Part shown: piece by piece, positions 46,220 through 56,209 of the stretch
Layout: each line of letters starts with the position of its first letter
Numbering within the stretch: position 1 is the first letter of the stretch
Assembly (NCBI GenBank): GCA_963932465.1
Contig: OZ010800.1
Location: 34,288,852 to 34,352,851, forward strand
Reading direction: 5' to 3'
From: Maratus speciosus
Taxonomy: Eukaryota; Arthropoda; Arachnida; Araneae; Salticidae
DNA length: 64,000 nucleotides
Position numbers and translations under genes: made by a program
Notes under the pieces: model-generated
The model's input: only the letters and a program-made list of their open reading frames with translations
The model's database searches: none
What the model was told of the DNA's origin: nothing

Positions 46220-46579
46220 CGTAAAAAAGTATTTTTCAACACCACAGTATTAAAGTAATATTATAATAACTTATTAGATTAAAAAGGAAGTGCACAAATT
46301 CTCATCAAAAAGAAAACAATTCGTTTTGGTACATTTATACTCGTTGACTCGAAACCACTTTATACTCGATTAAATAAATGCTTGGTTTTTCCTCCGGGGA
46401 GCGTGGACCAAAAGAAGATGGTCCCGTCAATAGCTCTATCTCAAATATACACTGCACACAACGCACAATGAAATTCTTACGGACTGTATCACTAGTTTAA
46501 ATTTTAATTCACAAACAATAAAATGATCGAGAGCCGATATTTACATTACTCCTCGTATCGGCCTCTCGAACTCAAATCA
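46220..46579 (-). repeat. BEL/Pao 3' LTR
   Basis: It matches 52571-52936 throughout (for example AACACCACAGTATTAAA, AAATAAATGCTTGGTTTTTCC, GAGAGCCGATATTTACATTA). On the - strand it begins close to the start of the 5' LTR. The last ~15 bp at 46565-46579 have diverged, so the boundary is good to a few bases. Confidence 0.85.
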
Positions 46580-46717
46580 TTTAGAATACAATATGAATAA
46601 CACAATTTTTTTCAGCACATATACTACATGAAATATTAAATTTACAAATATAAATACAAGAATGTAATAATACACTACACTACAAAATTTTTTCTTAATT
46701 AAATAAAATGTATGAAT

Positions 46718-47332
46718 TTAAGTGGTTAATGCGGTTTCATTCACATGAGGGAAAACAACAATTTTGTTTACTGGCCTTTTATATGTGCCATTCTTATCTT
46801 TTAAAGTTACAACTCTAACTATACCATCTTGGCCTGGATGGATTTTAATAATTCGTGCCAAATGCCATTTTAAAGGACAATAATTATCAGAATTTTTTAC
46901 CAATTCTAAGCCTCCCTCTTTTATCTCTACCCTTCCTTTATGCCATTTAGGTCGATTTAAGAGCTTATTTAAATATTCTGATGACCATTTTATCCAAAGA
47001 TGTGTCAATTTCTGAACTAATTGCCACCTGCTCAACCTATTCATAGGGATTTCAGTATAATTCGGTTCAGGTAAGGCCATTAAAGATGAACCAATAAGAA
47101 AATGAGCAGGTGTGAAAGCTTCAGCATCATTAGGATCATTTGAAAGAGGTCAGAGTGGACGAGAACTAAGAACAGCTTCGATTTGAATAATGAGAGTCAA
47201 GAGTTCCTCATAACTTAAAATATTTTTACCTACAACACGCTTTAAATGATATTTAAGTGATTTGACTTGGCTCCCATAAACCTCCAAAGTGAGGAGTTGA
47301 AGGCGGATTAAAATGCCAAGTAATTCCTTCAT
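46718..47332 (-). pseudogene. BEL/Pao integrase C-terminal part and DUF5641-like tail
   Basis: The frame runs from VKSLKYHLKRVVGKNILSYE through IEAVLSSRPL, then one in-frame stop, then PLSNDPNDAEAFTPAHFLIG and a long tail (SRWQLVQKLTHLWIKWSSEY, LARIIKIHPGQDGIVRVVTL) to a stop at about 46718. SRPL.PLS.DPND…FTPAHFLIG and the W.…HLAR…PG.DG..RV.TL pattern mark the region after the integrase core in Pao elements. The catalytic glutamate context (PHFGGLWE) lies just upstream in a different frame (about 47290). Confidence 0.8.
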
Positions 47333-47575
47333 TAGCTAAATAATTTTGAATTTCCTACTCACTTTTATCCTTAAATAAATATCTGAGAATTGCTCTAATT
47401 TTTTATTGGCATCAACAAAATTTTGGCCATTATCACTAAAGATATCAAAAGGTTTGCCTCGTCTCGGAATAAAGCGTTTAAGCGCTGCTATAAACGCTGC
47501 ACTTGTTAAATCATTAACAATTTCAAAGTGCACGGCCTTTGTAGTAAAACACACAAAAATACAAATAAAAACCAT
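47285..47575 (-). pseudogene. BEL/Pao integrase core, first catalytic Asp lost
   Basis: The text ICIFVCFTTKAVHFEIVND, then FIAALKRFIPRRGKPFDIFS and SDNGQNFVDANKK is the Pao integrase core, with the second catalytic Asp in SDNG. After a frameshift, YLANEGITWHFNPPSTPHFG and the GLWE glutamate follow. Upstream, the usual 'GVDYAGP' segment with the first catalytic Asp is missing: SRAFMRTRGKKFDR joins directly to the residues that normally follow it, with a stop. Confidence 0.8.
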
Positions 47576-47591
47576 TTTTACTTGTTTATTC

Positions 47592-48590
47592 CTACCTGTC
47601 GAATTTTTTACCTCTAGTACGCATAAATGCTCTGGACACTGTTACTTTTGCTGCTGGCAAATCAGCCATTTGTTGCTGCGAAATTTTAGAATTAATTTTC
47701 TTACGAATAATGCAATTAAAAATAATTTTTCGAACTACATTTCTGGCTGCTAAAATCCAAAATTTAGTTCTGATGAGGGACAGTGTTGTTTCTGAACCTG
47801 CATGAAAATATAAAACATGAAAATAATTAATAACACAAAAAGTAAAATTATGTTTAGCAGGAATAATCATAGGGTATTTATGGTGGTCGGATAAGTTACT
47901 GTTTTTCAATCTACCACCAACAAGAATAATGCCATCACTGTCTAAAAAGGGACACAAGTTTGTCAGTTTGCTATTGTTAGGGATAGCAGTACCCCTTTCT
48001 AAACACTGGATTTCTTTCACGAGTGAAGTCCTTTGAATGTTCTTTACGATGCACAATAAGTTCTGAGAGAGTTCACTGCTAGATAAAGTTCCAGTTGTAG
48101 GATATAAAGGATTGATACAGTTATATATGAATCTCTTACACCATGCCACTACTCTTTGTAGTTTGATGAACGAAGAACAGTTACTAATGATGTCTAAAGG
48201 TTCCAAATTGGTAACTAAAGCACATACTTGAGTCACTGATGGTGATTTCAATTCACGTAAAAACAACTCATTGGTTTCATCAGGATTGCTATCAGGACAC
48301 TTAACCACCTCAGGCTGTTGTAGGAATATAAGACCGAACCACCACAGTTCACACTCTTGAATCTTGATGGGAACTATGCATGTAGAAATAAAATCTGCAG
48401 GATTTTGCTTTGAAGGTACGTAATGCGACTGTTCAACCGAAGTTAAACTTTGTATAATCGATATCCTGTTTGCCACAAATGTCTTAAGATCGTTGGACTA
48501 TTTTTTTTTAACCATGCAAGTACAATAGGGCTATCTGTCCAAAAATAAGTTTTAGAAACTTTTAGTTTTAAGGCACTTAGCACCTTTTTC
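47592..48590 (-). pseudogene. BEL/Pao RNase H end and integrase zinc-binding region
   Basis: It continues the RNase H domain (WTDSPIVLAWL at about 48530 in a shifted frame, then SHYVPSKQNPADFIS), followed by the linker and the integrase HHCC region: HNFTFCVINYFHVLYFHAGS, then LIRTKFWILAARNVVRKII and FNCIIRKK. The two histidines and first cysteine are present, but the second cysteine of the usual C..C pair is not. The open stretch of 294 codons is the longest in the window. Confidence 0.85.
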
Positions 48591-48591
48591 A

Positions 48592-48840
48592 TCAACTTAG
48601 ATAGAAGGAATGCAGCAGAAATTCAAGACGCGAGATGGTGACATGCTTTAGAGGAACTACTCTAGATTTACTAGTGAGTAGCTTAACAGCAGAATCACCG
48701 CAAAAATTAGTAGATTTCACGTAAATGACCGCTCCATAAGCAATTTCAGATGCATAGGCAAATCTATGTAGTTCAACACAAATAGACTGAGCAATAAGAA
48801 TACCTCTAGGGATACCAATCAGGAAAGTAATTCCACTCAT
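48592..48840 (-). pseudogene. BEL/Pao RNase H domain
   Basis: LHRFAYASEIAYGAVIYVKS followed by KLLTSKSRVVPLKHVTISRL matches the Pao RNase H signature (F.DAS..AYGA.VY … L..SKSRVAPLK..TIPRLE). The usual catalytic 'DAS' reads YAS here, so the first acidic residue is lost. Overlaps the end of the RT frame. Confidence 0.8.
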
Positions 48841-49510
48841 TATTTTTTTTCATTGGGAGATAATCACACCAGTCTATTTTCAGCAACCATAATTTTTCCA
48901 GAAACACCTTTGCCCTTGTATGTATTGCACCTATCAAACCCAAAGGGTAAAATATTCTAGCAATTTGTGACAGGACTGATCGTTTAGTGTATAATTCGCT
49001 TTGCTCGATAATTAAGTTAAACCCAAAACAATCTGGTTGAGGCTTCCACAATATTCCCAAAGTTTTTGTCTCATTAGAAAAAGAATATTCAGATTCTGAA
49101 TTGTTACATAAAAGGGCAAAATTATTTACTGCCCATTTATGGAGACCCATGCCTCCTTTATTTAACAAAGATATCAGTTGTTTATGAATCACCTTAGCGA
49201 TGTCTAAATCATCCGCCCCTGTTAGGATGCCATCCATGTAAACATCCTGTAACAACACATTCGCAGCTAAAGGAAATTCATTTCCTTCGTCTCTGGCTAA
49301 TTGCATTAAGGTTTTTATAGCTAAAAAAGGCGTACTAGTTGTGCCTTAAGTCACAGTGCATAACTTGTACACTTTTACTGCCTGATTCACCTCAGGTTTA
49401 AATACTATTCGTAATAAATCTCTCTGACTCGCATATATTAATATCATACGATACATTTTTATAATATCTGCTACGAAAACAAATTGGTGCTTTCGAAATC
49501 GCAACATTAT
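48806..49510 (-). pseudogene. BEL/Pao reverse transcriptase palm and thumb
   Basis: The frame reads IQDELFCIMLRFRKHQFVFV, ADIIKMYRMILI (first catalytic Asp in ADI.KMYR), one stop, then GTTSTPFLAIKTLMQLARDE, VYMDGILTGADDLD and on through LNKGGMGLHKWAVNN and LGILWKPQPD. The catalytic YVDD box of the family reads YMDG, so one of its two aspartates is replaced. The domain is otherwise well preserved. The fingers part lies on the far side of an LTR fragment. Confidence 0.85.
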
Positions 49511-49640
49511 ACAAAATAACTCATCTTGGATTGTATCACTAGTTTAAATTTTAATTCAAAAACAATAAAGTAAACGAGAGCCGATATTTACATTACTCTT
49601 CGGATCGGCGTCTCAAACCCAACTCACAAGTTTTAAATCG
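49511..49640 (-). repeat. LTR 5'-end fragment inside the RT gene
   Basis: About 120 bp matches the first part of this element's own LTR: TGTGAGTTGGG, then GACGCCGATCCGA and GTAAATATCGGCTCTCG, and on to ACTAGTGATACA. The preceding TTAAAACT also resembles the sequence outside the 5' LTR. It splits the RT frame between SLQFNGG and IQDELF with little or no loss of RT codons. Confidence 0.75.
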
Positions 49641-49957
49641 AGATCCTCCGTTAAACTGCAAACTGCTTAAAGATTTTCCTGTAAAAGTTAAGAAAGAAGC
49701 ATTATACACGACTCGTAATGGTGTGCTACTTGATTCTGTACGGAACACGCAATGATGTGGAATATAATAAATGACTTCTGGCTCTTCAGATTCTATCACT
49801 TCTTCCATGTGACCCATACTTAGTTATTCTTCCAGAAATGCTTTATAAAGATCATTAATTTAGTTTCTCTAACTAACTGATTCCGTAATGAATTTAAAAT
49901 TTTCATTGTCTTTTGTTTTGATTCGCCAAGACAAGACGGATCTTCCTTTAGTGGCAT
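49641..49957 (-). pseudogene. BEL/Pao reverse transcriptase fingers
   Basis: VIYYIPHHCVFRTESSSTPL then RVVYNASFLTFTGKSLSSLQ is the conserved start of the Pao RT domain (Y.PHH.V.…LRVV.DAS…G.SLN). Two or more stops break the linker upstream (about 49800-49900), which joins it to the protease region. Confidence 0.8.
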
Positions 49958-50632
49958 TTACACCATATATTGTCCATTTTCAGTTCTAGAATAATTTTTC
50001 AGAAAATGCTCTTCACAAATTTTTGCTGCCTTGGTTTTAGAAATCTCAGACTCTCTCTCTATGTTTTCTATTTCCCAAAACTCTCTAATTATTTTTTGTA
50101 ACTCCAAATTATCTGCTATTAACCCACAATGTATATTACCTTCACCCCTAACCGGGAGGCTTCCACTGACAATATACCCGAAAACACTGTTTTGTAGCAC
50201 AATTCTAGTATTTAATGTTTGCGGATAAATTTGACCTGGTCTTAAAAATTCATAGAAATTTTCTGCACCTAAAAACAAATCAATCGCGCCTGGGACATCA
50301 AATTTTTCATCGGCTAATTTGATGATATTTAACACTGGGATAGAAGTTTCAAGCGGCCTAGACGTCGTAAATTCTGTAATTTTCAGAATGATTAAAAAGT
50401 CTAATTTTAAATAAAAATCCTTATCTCTATTTGAAACAGTTGTGTTAACCCTAGATCTAACATTCAGCGATAAATCCCTTATGCCTGGAATAGAAATTTT
50501 AGCCTTTTCTCTTTTCAAATTAAGTTTATCTATTAACCTTTTACTCATAAAGTTAGATTTCGCGCCAACGTCTAATAAACCATGCACTTCATAAAAATTA
50601 CCCAATTCATCTTTTATTAAAAAGCAAATGTG
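49958..50632 (-). pseudogene. BEL/Pao A17-type aspartic protease
   Basis: HICFLIKDELGNFYEVHGLL then DVGAKSNFMSKRLIDKLNLK is the protease active-site region. The family's D-S/T-G triad reads DVG, so a key residue is altered. It continues through GAIDLFLGAENFYEFL and LQNSVFGYIVSGSL to the linker FWEIENIERESEISKTKAAK. A frameshift at about 50625 separates it from the upstream Gag-Pol text (NELKAVLLSTFAF). Confidence 0.8.
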
Positions 50633-50779
50633 CTAAGTAACACAGCTTTTAACTCATTAGCCAAATTACATGTCGTTGAAAATAAATTGCTTTGATTATT
50701 AGCTGGGAAAGGCTGAAGAGCCGAAACATCCAAATTAGATTCATTACCTCCTTTGTTTATATGACATTTCTGTGAAATT

Positions 50780-51108
50780 ATCTCTTGATTTTCAGTTCGC
50801 GAAGAAAATGCAAAGTTACATTGTACCTTTTTCTACAAATAATACACGAGAATTTAGATTTACAATCAACCACTTTATGATTCATAAGACAGTTAAAACA
50901 AAGATTTTTTGCTTTTACCAGCTCAACTCTATCATTCACTGACATATTTTTATAAACAGGACATTTATGCAAAGGATGATTTTCATTACATGACAAAATA
51001 CATTTAGAATTTTTTACATCAGTTAGAAAAACTTTAGAAACTAGCCTGGAATAATTATTTTTATTATTCGACCTAGTATTATCAACCACAGGTTTTCCCT
51101 TTGATATA
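50780..51108 (-). pseudogene. BEL/Pao Gag zinc-knuckle region
   Basis: C.LSCNENHPLHKCPVYKNMSV then VKAKNLCFNCLMNHKVVDCK and SFSCIICRKRYNVTLH show the C..C….H….C arrays that end Pao Gag and bind nucleic acid. The text continues upstream as SKGKPVVDNTRSNNKNN, where a MITE interrupts the frame. Confidence 0.85.
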
Positions 51109-51476
51109 TACCGTATTTTATGGAAAAAACGCCGCGGCGTTTACGAGTTCAAAAGTTATTTTTTCCCAAGTGCGGCGTTTGCGATTTTTTTAAATACCAA
51201 CTGAGTTTCCTTAATTTAAAAATTCATAAAAATATTTAAAATCGGATTTAAATAATTTAAATAAAACTTCAGATATATTAAAAACGAGGCATCCTACACT
51301 GCTCAGAAAACTTTGATTAAAGTTAGGTCAATGTAACGCTGTCGACAAAAGTAGCGTTCCGACAGATGCGGCGTTTGCAACGGTTACGGCGATTACGATA
51401 TTTTTAAGCTTATTGAGGCCAATTTGAGGAAGGCTGCGTTTATGACGGGTGCAGCGTTTCTTCCATAAAGTACGAT
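51109..51476. mobile_element. MITE inserted in the retrotransposon's gag
   Basis: CCGTATTTTATGGAAAAAAC and the inverted GTTTCTTCCATAAAGTACG, with GCGGCGTTT/AACGCCGC-type repeats inside, bound about 365 bp. The flanking gag codons (ELPREINLY | SKGKPVVDN) would be continuous without it. TA-rich flanks (TATATA / ATAATATA) are consistent with a TA duplication, but the exact ends are uncertain. Confidence 0.65.
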
Positions 51477-52302
51477 AATATAAATTTATCTCCCGAGGTA
51501 ACTCAATTGGATGAAACCAAGAATCTCCTTCTCTAACATTTATAAAACATTTAAACCCTTATCAAGCGTCTGACAAATTTTATCAGAAATCACTAACTTT
51601 TTAAAAGTTTCAAAATCTGTCATATTTCTCAATTTTAAATAATAATCCCAACTCGTTGTTAATCGGGATACAAATTGTACATATGTTTCATTGGGTTGAC
51701 TTTGTACTTTTCTAAAATGTTCTAAACAAGTTTGGGGTGTTGGCTCAAATTCTCTAAGTACTATAGCTTTCACATAATCTTCCAATTCCTCATCCTTAAT
51801 TTATGTAATAACATTTGTTGCCATTTCCCCTAACAGATTTAGAAGAATTTCCGATTTATACTTTTCTGGGACATTTTCTGAAATAAAGGCCCTTTCTAAA
51901 GACGAAAAGAAATAACCCCCAACCTTCCGGTATACACGGAATTTTGATTGTAAGTGTTCTTATACTTTTAATGAGAGAGTCTAAAGATTCTACACTTTCT
52001 CACTTCTCGAAATCATTTAATTTTTCACTTTTTGTTTCTGCACGTCCCTTAGCCAAATCAATCTCTAATTTTCTACGTTCAATTTTTAATTTTTCAAGTT
52101 CTAGTACCTTCGCTTCCTCATTTTTTCTCTCCTCTATAATATTATTGGCAATATTTTCTACCAATTTAGAATCTGCTTTATATTTATCACTTTCCTTTGT
52201 TAAGTTCATTAAATAATAATTAGTTAATTTTATATCAGAAATATCAATCCCTGACTCAAAAGCTACCCTCTAGTAGTCTTCTTTTTTCGCACTTTTGAAC
52301 AT
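51477..52302 (-). pseudogene. BEL/Pao Gag, N-terminal and middle parts
   Basis: It starts at an ATG at 52302 (FKSAKKEDY, then a stop). It resumes as SGIDISDIKLTNYY and a charged coiled-coil (ERKNEEAKVLELEKLKIERR, about 52000-52209), then EPTPQTCLEHFRKVQSQPNE and LKLRNMTDFETFKKLVISDK (51540-51785), the DUF1759-like middle of Pao Gag. Several stops and shifts separate the parts. Confidence 0.75.
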
Positions 52303-52570
52303 TTTAATAATTATAGTTTACAATATATAAATAAATAAATCTCACATACATCCCAAAATAAAGGCGAATCACTTTATCTAAATTGCTCAACGACGGCAGA
52401 ATAATATTTTGTTTCCTTTATTTATTTTATTTGTCTTCTCAAAATAAACATTTGGAAATAACTTCGTTTATTCTCTGTGTTAAATTATCACGTTGATTGC
52501 GAAACACCCCACTGACAGAACATAATTATTTTCGTTCTTGAATAAAAACAACTGCATCATTTAAACTCCT

Positions 52571-52936
52571 CGTAATAAAGTATTTTTTAACACCACAGTA
52601 TTAAAATAATATTATGATAACTTATTAGATTAAAAAGGAAATGCACAAATACTCGTAAAAAAGAAAACACTTAATTCGTTTTGGTTCAATTATGCTCGTT
52701 GACTCGAAATCACTTTATAGTCGATTAAATAAATGCTTGGTTTTTCCTCTGGGGAGAGGGGACCAAAAGAAGATGGTTCCGCCAATATCTCTATCTCAAA
52801 TGATCACTGCACACAACACACAATAAAATTCTTGCTGACTGCATCACTAGTCTGAATTTTGATTCCCAAACAGTAAAATGATCGAGAGCCGATATTTACA
52901 TTACTCCTCGGATCGGCGTCTGGAACCCAACTCACA
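52571..52936 (-). repeat. BEL/Pao 5' LTR
   Basis: About 365 bp matching 46220-46579. On the - strand it begins TGTGAGTTGGGTTCC at 52936. No clear tRNA primer-binding site was recognised next to its 3' end (52570). Confidence 0.85.
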
Positions 52937-53327
52937 AGTTTTTAAACAATTTATATAGATGGCGCTTCTAGCGGCAACACTATAGATACCAAATCCCTTA
53001 AATGGCACCAGACAGAAATTAATAATTAACTTAATAATAATTATGAGAAAAATATCATATTTGAGAGTGTTATATCCTTTTTTTATATATTTCTACAGCA
53101 TATAAGATGTAATTATTGATTGCATCAGATACATGCAATAGAATTTCCTAATTAAATACATTTAGATATAAATTAAAAGCATTATCAACTCATAAAGATG
53201 GATCATAAAACGATGCTGATATTTATTTTAAAACACATGCGTCTTAAATACTAAAATATATTATTTAGAATTGAAATGAACAACTTAAGATAAATTATAA
53301 AGACGTGAATGTTTATTTTAAGAAACA
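52937..53327. other. Unassigned AT-rich spacer
   Basis: No gene recognised between the retrotransposon and the Tigger element. Confidence 0.4.
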
Positions 53328-55655
53328 CAATGAACTCTCTCTATCTGAACACTCTCTAATGTAAACACCCCGGCATTATGAACACATTTCGACGATCCCG
53401 GTGAAACTCCATAGACTTAAGAAAAAAAAACCCATATATAAAACTGTTGCCATTTCACACAAAATGTAAGTCATGATGATCAAATAAAGGAAATAAACAA
53501 AACAATCAATTTTTATGCAAAGATATACTAGAAAAAATAATGTAAAAACCATGTCACGTGATTTACCTCTGACGAGCTGAGATAAAAATAGAAAGATTAC
53601 GCAACAAAAATGTCCTACCCCCCAGTAACAAAAAAGAGACAAAAGGTGTTAGAGGGAGTGCTCAAAAAATGATTATGGTTTCTTTTCCGAACACCTGGTT
53701 GGACAGCATTATCGCTTCAGTTCCTTTTTTCGTTTTTGCTCTGCAAAGGTAAAATGTTTTCACCATTTCGCTATAGTTGCAGGGGAAGAAGCAGAGCACT
53801 TAAGCAGATATGTCAGAAATAAGTTGGAAAACGAAAAACTGGAAATAACTGAAGCTTTAGGAAAAATACTATGTTAAAAAATTAAAATCAAAATGAAGTC
53901 AAAGGAAAATTGCAATTGAGTTTGGAATTTCTGTAGGCCTAGTCAACGTCACCAGCAAGGTAGAGAAAGAAATTATAGCCGCTTTTGAAAGAAATGAAAC
54001 TTTCGGAAACTGCAGAATTTTCGAAAAGAAAACGGAAAACGACATAATAAACACTCACGTCTGGAATTTTTTTGCCAAATGAGAACGATAAATCTTCCTG
54101 TCGCTGAACTCCTGCTAAAGCAGATTGCTTTGGATTTTACAGAAAAGGAGTTCAGGGCATCGGAAGGATGGTTGACTCGCTTCAAAAGTCGGCATAACAT
54201 CTAATTCAAAATAATCAATAATCAAGCTACAGACATAAATATCGACTGTGGGAATTTAATGTTCTGTTGAGGAATGGAAAGGAAAACTCCCGGACTTAAC
54301 GAAGGATTTTGACACCGCTGACATTTTTAATGCCGACGAAACTGGCCTGTTTTTTGGAGCTCATCCAAATAAAAGCCTAGCAGAAAAAAGAGAGAAATGC
54401 GTAGGCGGAAAAATGGCGAAAGAAAGACTTACGGTCATGCTCTGAGCCACTTTTAGAAGTGAGTCACTTTTAGGTGAGAAGCTCAAACCACTTGTGATCG
54501 GAAAAACTGAAAAACCACGATGCTTCAAAACTATGAAGGTCGAAAAGCCTGGATGACATTCACAATTTCCTCATAATGGTTGAAGGGCATTAACGAGATG
54601 ATGAAGAGAGAAGGAAGAAAAGAATTTCTTTTTGTGGATAATGCCAGATCACATACAAACATGCAGCTGAGCAACGTGAGCCTGAAGTTCCTGATCCCGG
54701 ACTCTACTTCTATAATCCAAACACTGGCTCAAGCAGTAATCAAGACCTTTAAAGCTCGCTACCGAATCCATTTTCTGAAGAAAATGTCCCTGGTGATGGA
54801 GGAGGCAAATTCGGCAACCAAACTAACGAAGAAGCTCAACGTCATGGATACTGTTCACGGAATATCAGCGGTTTGGAATGAAGTAACCCCTTACACCAAC
54901 CAAAGACGCTTCTACAAAGCTGGATTCCCATGTGAGAATGAGCAATCAAGAATACATGACCAAGAAGCAGCATCTGTGAATGACTTGGGGTCAATTCGTC
55001 AAAAGCTTCAAACTGGAATTTTACCTGTAGCTTATCTCGAACCATTCAGGTTTGCGACAACAACATTGTTGAAGGGGAAGAGAATAGTGAAGAAAAAGCA
55101 CCAGAAGAGACCGATGAAATAAGAAGTATGATTATTCGTACTTCTTGTTCAGACTTAAGAAGTAAGTCCTTCAAGAGATATAGCCAAGGGATCCAGATCC
55201 CTTGAACTATGCGGCTGAACATCACCCGTAAGCCTTTCCACTTCTTAAACAACTAGATAACATGTACACTGCACGTGCATACACAATGTAAAAACAGAAT
55301 AAAATTACCCACCTTTTAAAGGAATGTACCGATTATCTTTTCAAGTAATGCATTGTATATACGTAATTGTATGTTTTGTAAAACTTTTTTAATAAGAAAA
55401 AGTCAAATGAGATGGTAGAGTACAGGAATACAGGGTAGAGTGCAGGACTGAATTTTGTTTTACATTGCACTGGCCACCAAACCTAAATTCAGCACCTCAT
55501 TCTCAGTAACTGCATGGCTATACAGTCTATAAACTCAATATACATCGTAGTAGTAGTAGTAATGTATTTACCAATCTCTTTCGATAATAAACACCATCAT
55601 AATCTGAACATTTTTGTTCTGTCCCATGAGTGATCAGAATAGGGAGAGTACATTG
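53328..55655 (+). mobile_element. pogo/Tigger DNA transposon with terminal repeats
   Basis: Terminal inverted repeats, CAATGAACTCTCTCTATCTG at the left and the complement of CAATGTACTCTCCCTATTCT at the right, continue inward with (A/T)AACACC…ATTATGAACA-like text on both sides. These are the recognisable ends of Tigger elements. They enclose a decayed transposase (53850-55122). TA duplications at the outer edges are not preserved. Confidence 0.8.
53850..55122 (+). pseudogene. Tigger-like transposase (CENP-B HTH and DDE), decayed
   Basis: In order, across several frames: a CENP-B-type HTH (IAIEFGISVGLVNVTSKVEK, about 53910-53970), a second HTH (VWNFFAK … FRASEGWLTRFKSRHNI, about 54060-54200), then the DDE domain NADETGLFFGAHPNKSLAEK, then KERLTVML, a stop, LKPLVIGKTEKPRCFKTMK, and from 54580 an intact 180-codon end. 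There LFVDNARSHTNMQL carries the second catalytic Asp. The third, normally in 'IQPLDQGVI', reads IIQTLAQAVI, so Asp is replaced by Ala 30 residues later. Then come VNEVTPYT-like sequence (AVWNEVTPYTNQRRFYKAGF) and a basic tail. Frameshifts and stops upstream of 54580 show a pseudogene. Transposases of this family cut and paste at TA. Confidence 0.85.
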
Positions 55656-55899
55656 TATATTACTAAAACAACAGGTATCGTTAGCGATTATAAATTAAAA
55701 TATTTCTTTTACTTATTATTAATTAGTGTTATGTATTTACCAATCTCTTTCGATAATGAACACCATCATAATCTGAACATTTTTGTTCTGTCCCATGAGT
55801 GATCAGAATAGGGAGAGTACATTGTATATTACTAAAACAACAGGTATCGTTAGCGATTATAAATTAAAATATTTCTTTTACTTATTATTAATTAGTGTT
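55562..55899 (+). repeat. 169-bp tandem duplication spanning the Tigger end
   Basis: Two adjacent copies with period exactly 169 (55562-55730, 55731-55899) appear to differ at one base (AATAAACACC versus AATGAACACC). The unit contains the right terminal repeat of the Tigger element (ACATTTTTGTTCTGTCCCAT … GGGAGAGTACATTG) plus downstream flank. The near identity indicates a recent event. Confidence 0.9.
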
Positions 55900-56209
55900 A
55901 TGAAATACCTTTACGAGAAACACGGATTGCCACCGATACCTGCAAATACATGAGTAGGATATCATGTAAAAAAATGCAAATTTTAAACAACAAAATGGTT
56001 TGAGTTTTTTAAATGATAGCTAAGAATTTAAAAAGTTGTAATTTAATATCAATAGAAAGTTGATATCCCCTCCCCCCAATCTTGTACGTTACAAATTTGC
56101 GTTTAACATTAATGCATCACACTTCTATTATTATAAATACGAAGCAGACAGTAGCACCATGCATTTGATGGGAAAAAATGTAATAACTCCTTATAATAAC
56201 CCTTTATGT
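55900..56209. other. Unassigned spacer
   Basis: A C-rich run lies at about 56068-56078. No gene recognised. Confidence 0.4.

Larger units (their letters stand above)
46220..52936 (-). mobile_element. Degenerate BEL/Pao LTR retrotransposon
   Basis: Two LTRs of about 360 bp bound a - strand order of Gag, zinc knuckles, A17-type protease, reverse transcriptase, RNase H, integrase and DUF5641-like tail, the standard BEL/Pao order. Frameshifts, stops, an LTR fragment inside the RT region and a MITE inside gag show that it is dead. The two LTRs differ at many sites, so the insertion is old. Matching 5-bp flanks were not found. It lies inside the putative intron on the opposite strand. Confidence 0.9.

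Noticed and set aside
55046..55252. Hydrophobic - strand frame at the Tigger tail
   Set aside because: Antisense shadow of the transposase end.
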